Assembly: GCA_030627405.1 (NCBI GenBank)
Contig: DAOUSD010000122.1
Coordinates: 1 to 6,096 of the forward strand
Reading direction: 5' to 3'
DNA length: 6,096 nt
Origin: Deltaproteobacteria bacterium
GTDB lineage: Bacteria; Desulfobacterota; Desulfobacteria; Desulfobacterales; ETH-SRB1
Shown here: positions 6,012-6,096 of the stretch, in pieces
How positions within the stretch are numbered: the stretch's first letter is position 1
Layout: each line of letters begins with the position of its first letter
Position numbers and translations under genes: made by a program
Notes under the pieces: generated by a model
Database searches by the model: none
Seen by the model: the letters and a program-made list of their open reading frames with translations, nothing else
Told to the model about the DNA's origin: nothing

Positions 6012-6096
6012 TTTTGGATAAAACTGTTCAACATCCTCTTTACCTCATTGACCTGTTGATTAAGTTCTCTATATGTTTCATCCTGTATATAATTGA
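5993..6096 (-). CDS. Four-helix-bundle protein, 23S rRNA intervening-sequence (S23) family, C-terminus only
   Basis: The - strand frame entering at the right edge reads NYIQDETYRELNQQ, then EVKRMLNSFIQKL, then TANG and a TAA at 5993-5995. This gives 33 complete residues, plus a partial codon at the edge. The pattern of a YI..ETY.EL segment followed by an amphipathic helix ending RML..FI.KL is characteristic of the last helix of S23-family four-helix-bundle proteins. These are encoded in intervening sequences of some 23S rRNA genes and, more often, as stand-alone genes of unknown function; a relative (Avd) is an accessory protein of diversity-generating retroelements. The final residues LTANG and the stop are encoded by the TTAGCNN array. 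The gene is convergent with purF. The start and about two-thirds or more of the protein lie outside the window. Family assignment from a short fragment is good but not certain. Confidence 0.75.
   Translation of the reverse strand, partial: NYIQDETYRELNQQVNEVKRMLNSFIQKLTANG

Overview
The window is a bacterial chromosomal segment with a nucleotide-biosynthesis operon on the + strand: carA (3' part only), carB and purF. CarA and CarB form glutamine-dependent carbamoyl-phosphate synthetase, which starts pyrimidine and arginine synthesis. PurF is the amidophosphoribosyltransferase that commits PRPP to purine synthesis. The moderate GC content, the wording of the proteins, the 4Fe-4S (Bacillus-type) PurF and the kind of intergenic debris suggest a Desulfobacterota/deltaproteobacterium-like anaerobe. 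That placement is an inference from protein flavour, not a proven assignment.

Layout. Positions 1-933 hold carA, whose N-terminus (about 70 residues) lies before the window. Positions 934-1140 are an unusually long carA-carB spacer, mostly filled by an imperfect inverted repeat (964-1113). Its arms are tandem copies of a 7-base unit, TTAGCNN on the left and GCTAANN on the right, around an interior with an 8-bp hairpin. Positions 1141-4365 hold a full-length carB (1074 aa). Positions 4365-5774 hold purF, whose ATG shares one base with the carB stop. Positions 5775-6096 are an accessory strip convergent with the operon. It contains a frameshifted, N-terminally truncated remnant of a HigA-type antitoxin gene on the - strand, a GC-rich hairpin with a pyrimidine/T-rich tail that could end the purF transcript, a second TTAGCNN array, and the C-terminus of a - strand four-helix-bundle protein of the 23S rRNA intervening-sequence (S23) family, whose last codons and stop lie inside that array.

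How it fits together. CarA makes ammonia from glutamine for CarB, and PurF uses its own glutaminase domain, so the operon joins the committed glutamine-consuming steps of pyrimidine and purine synthesis, with carB and purF probably translationally coupled. These genes look intact and ordinary. The less ordinary material is between them: one heptad-repeat family occurs both inside the carA-carB spacer and at the end of the four-helix-bundle gene, and its 7-base period puts stop codons in all six frames within three units. I see no clearly new multi-gene system; the repeat element with its associated S23-family gene is the best candidate for something under-described.
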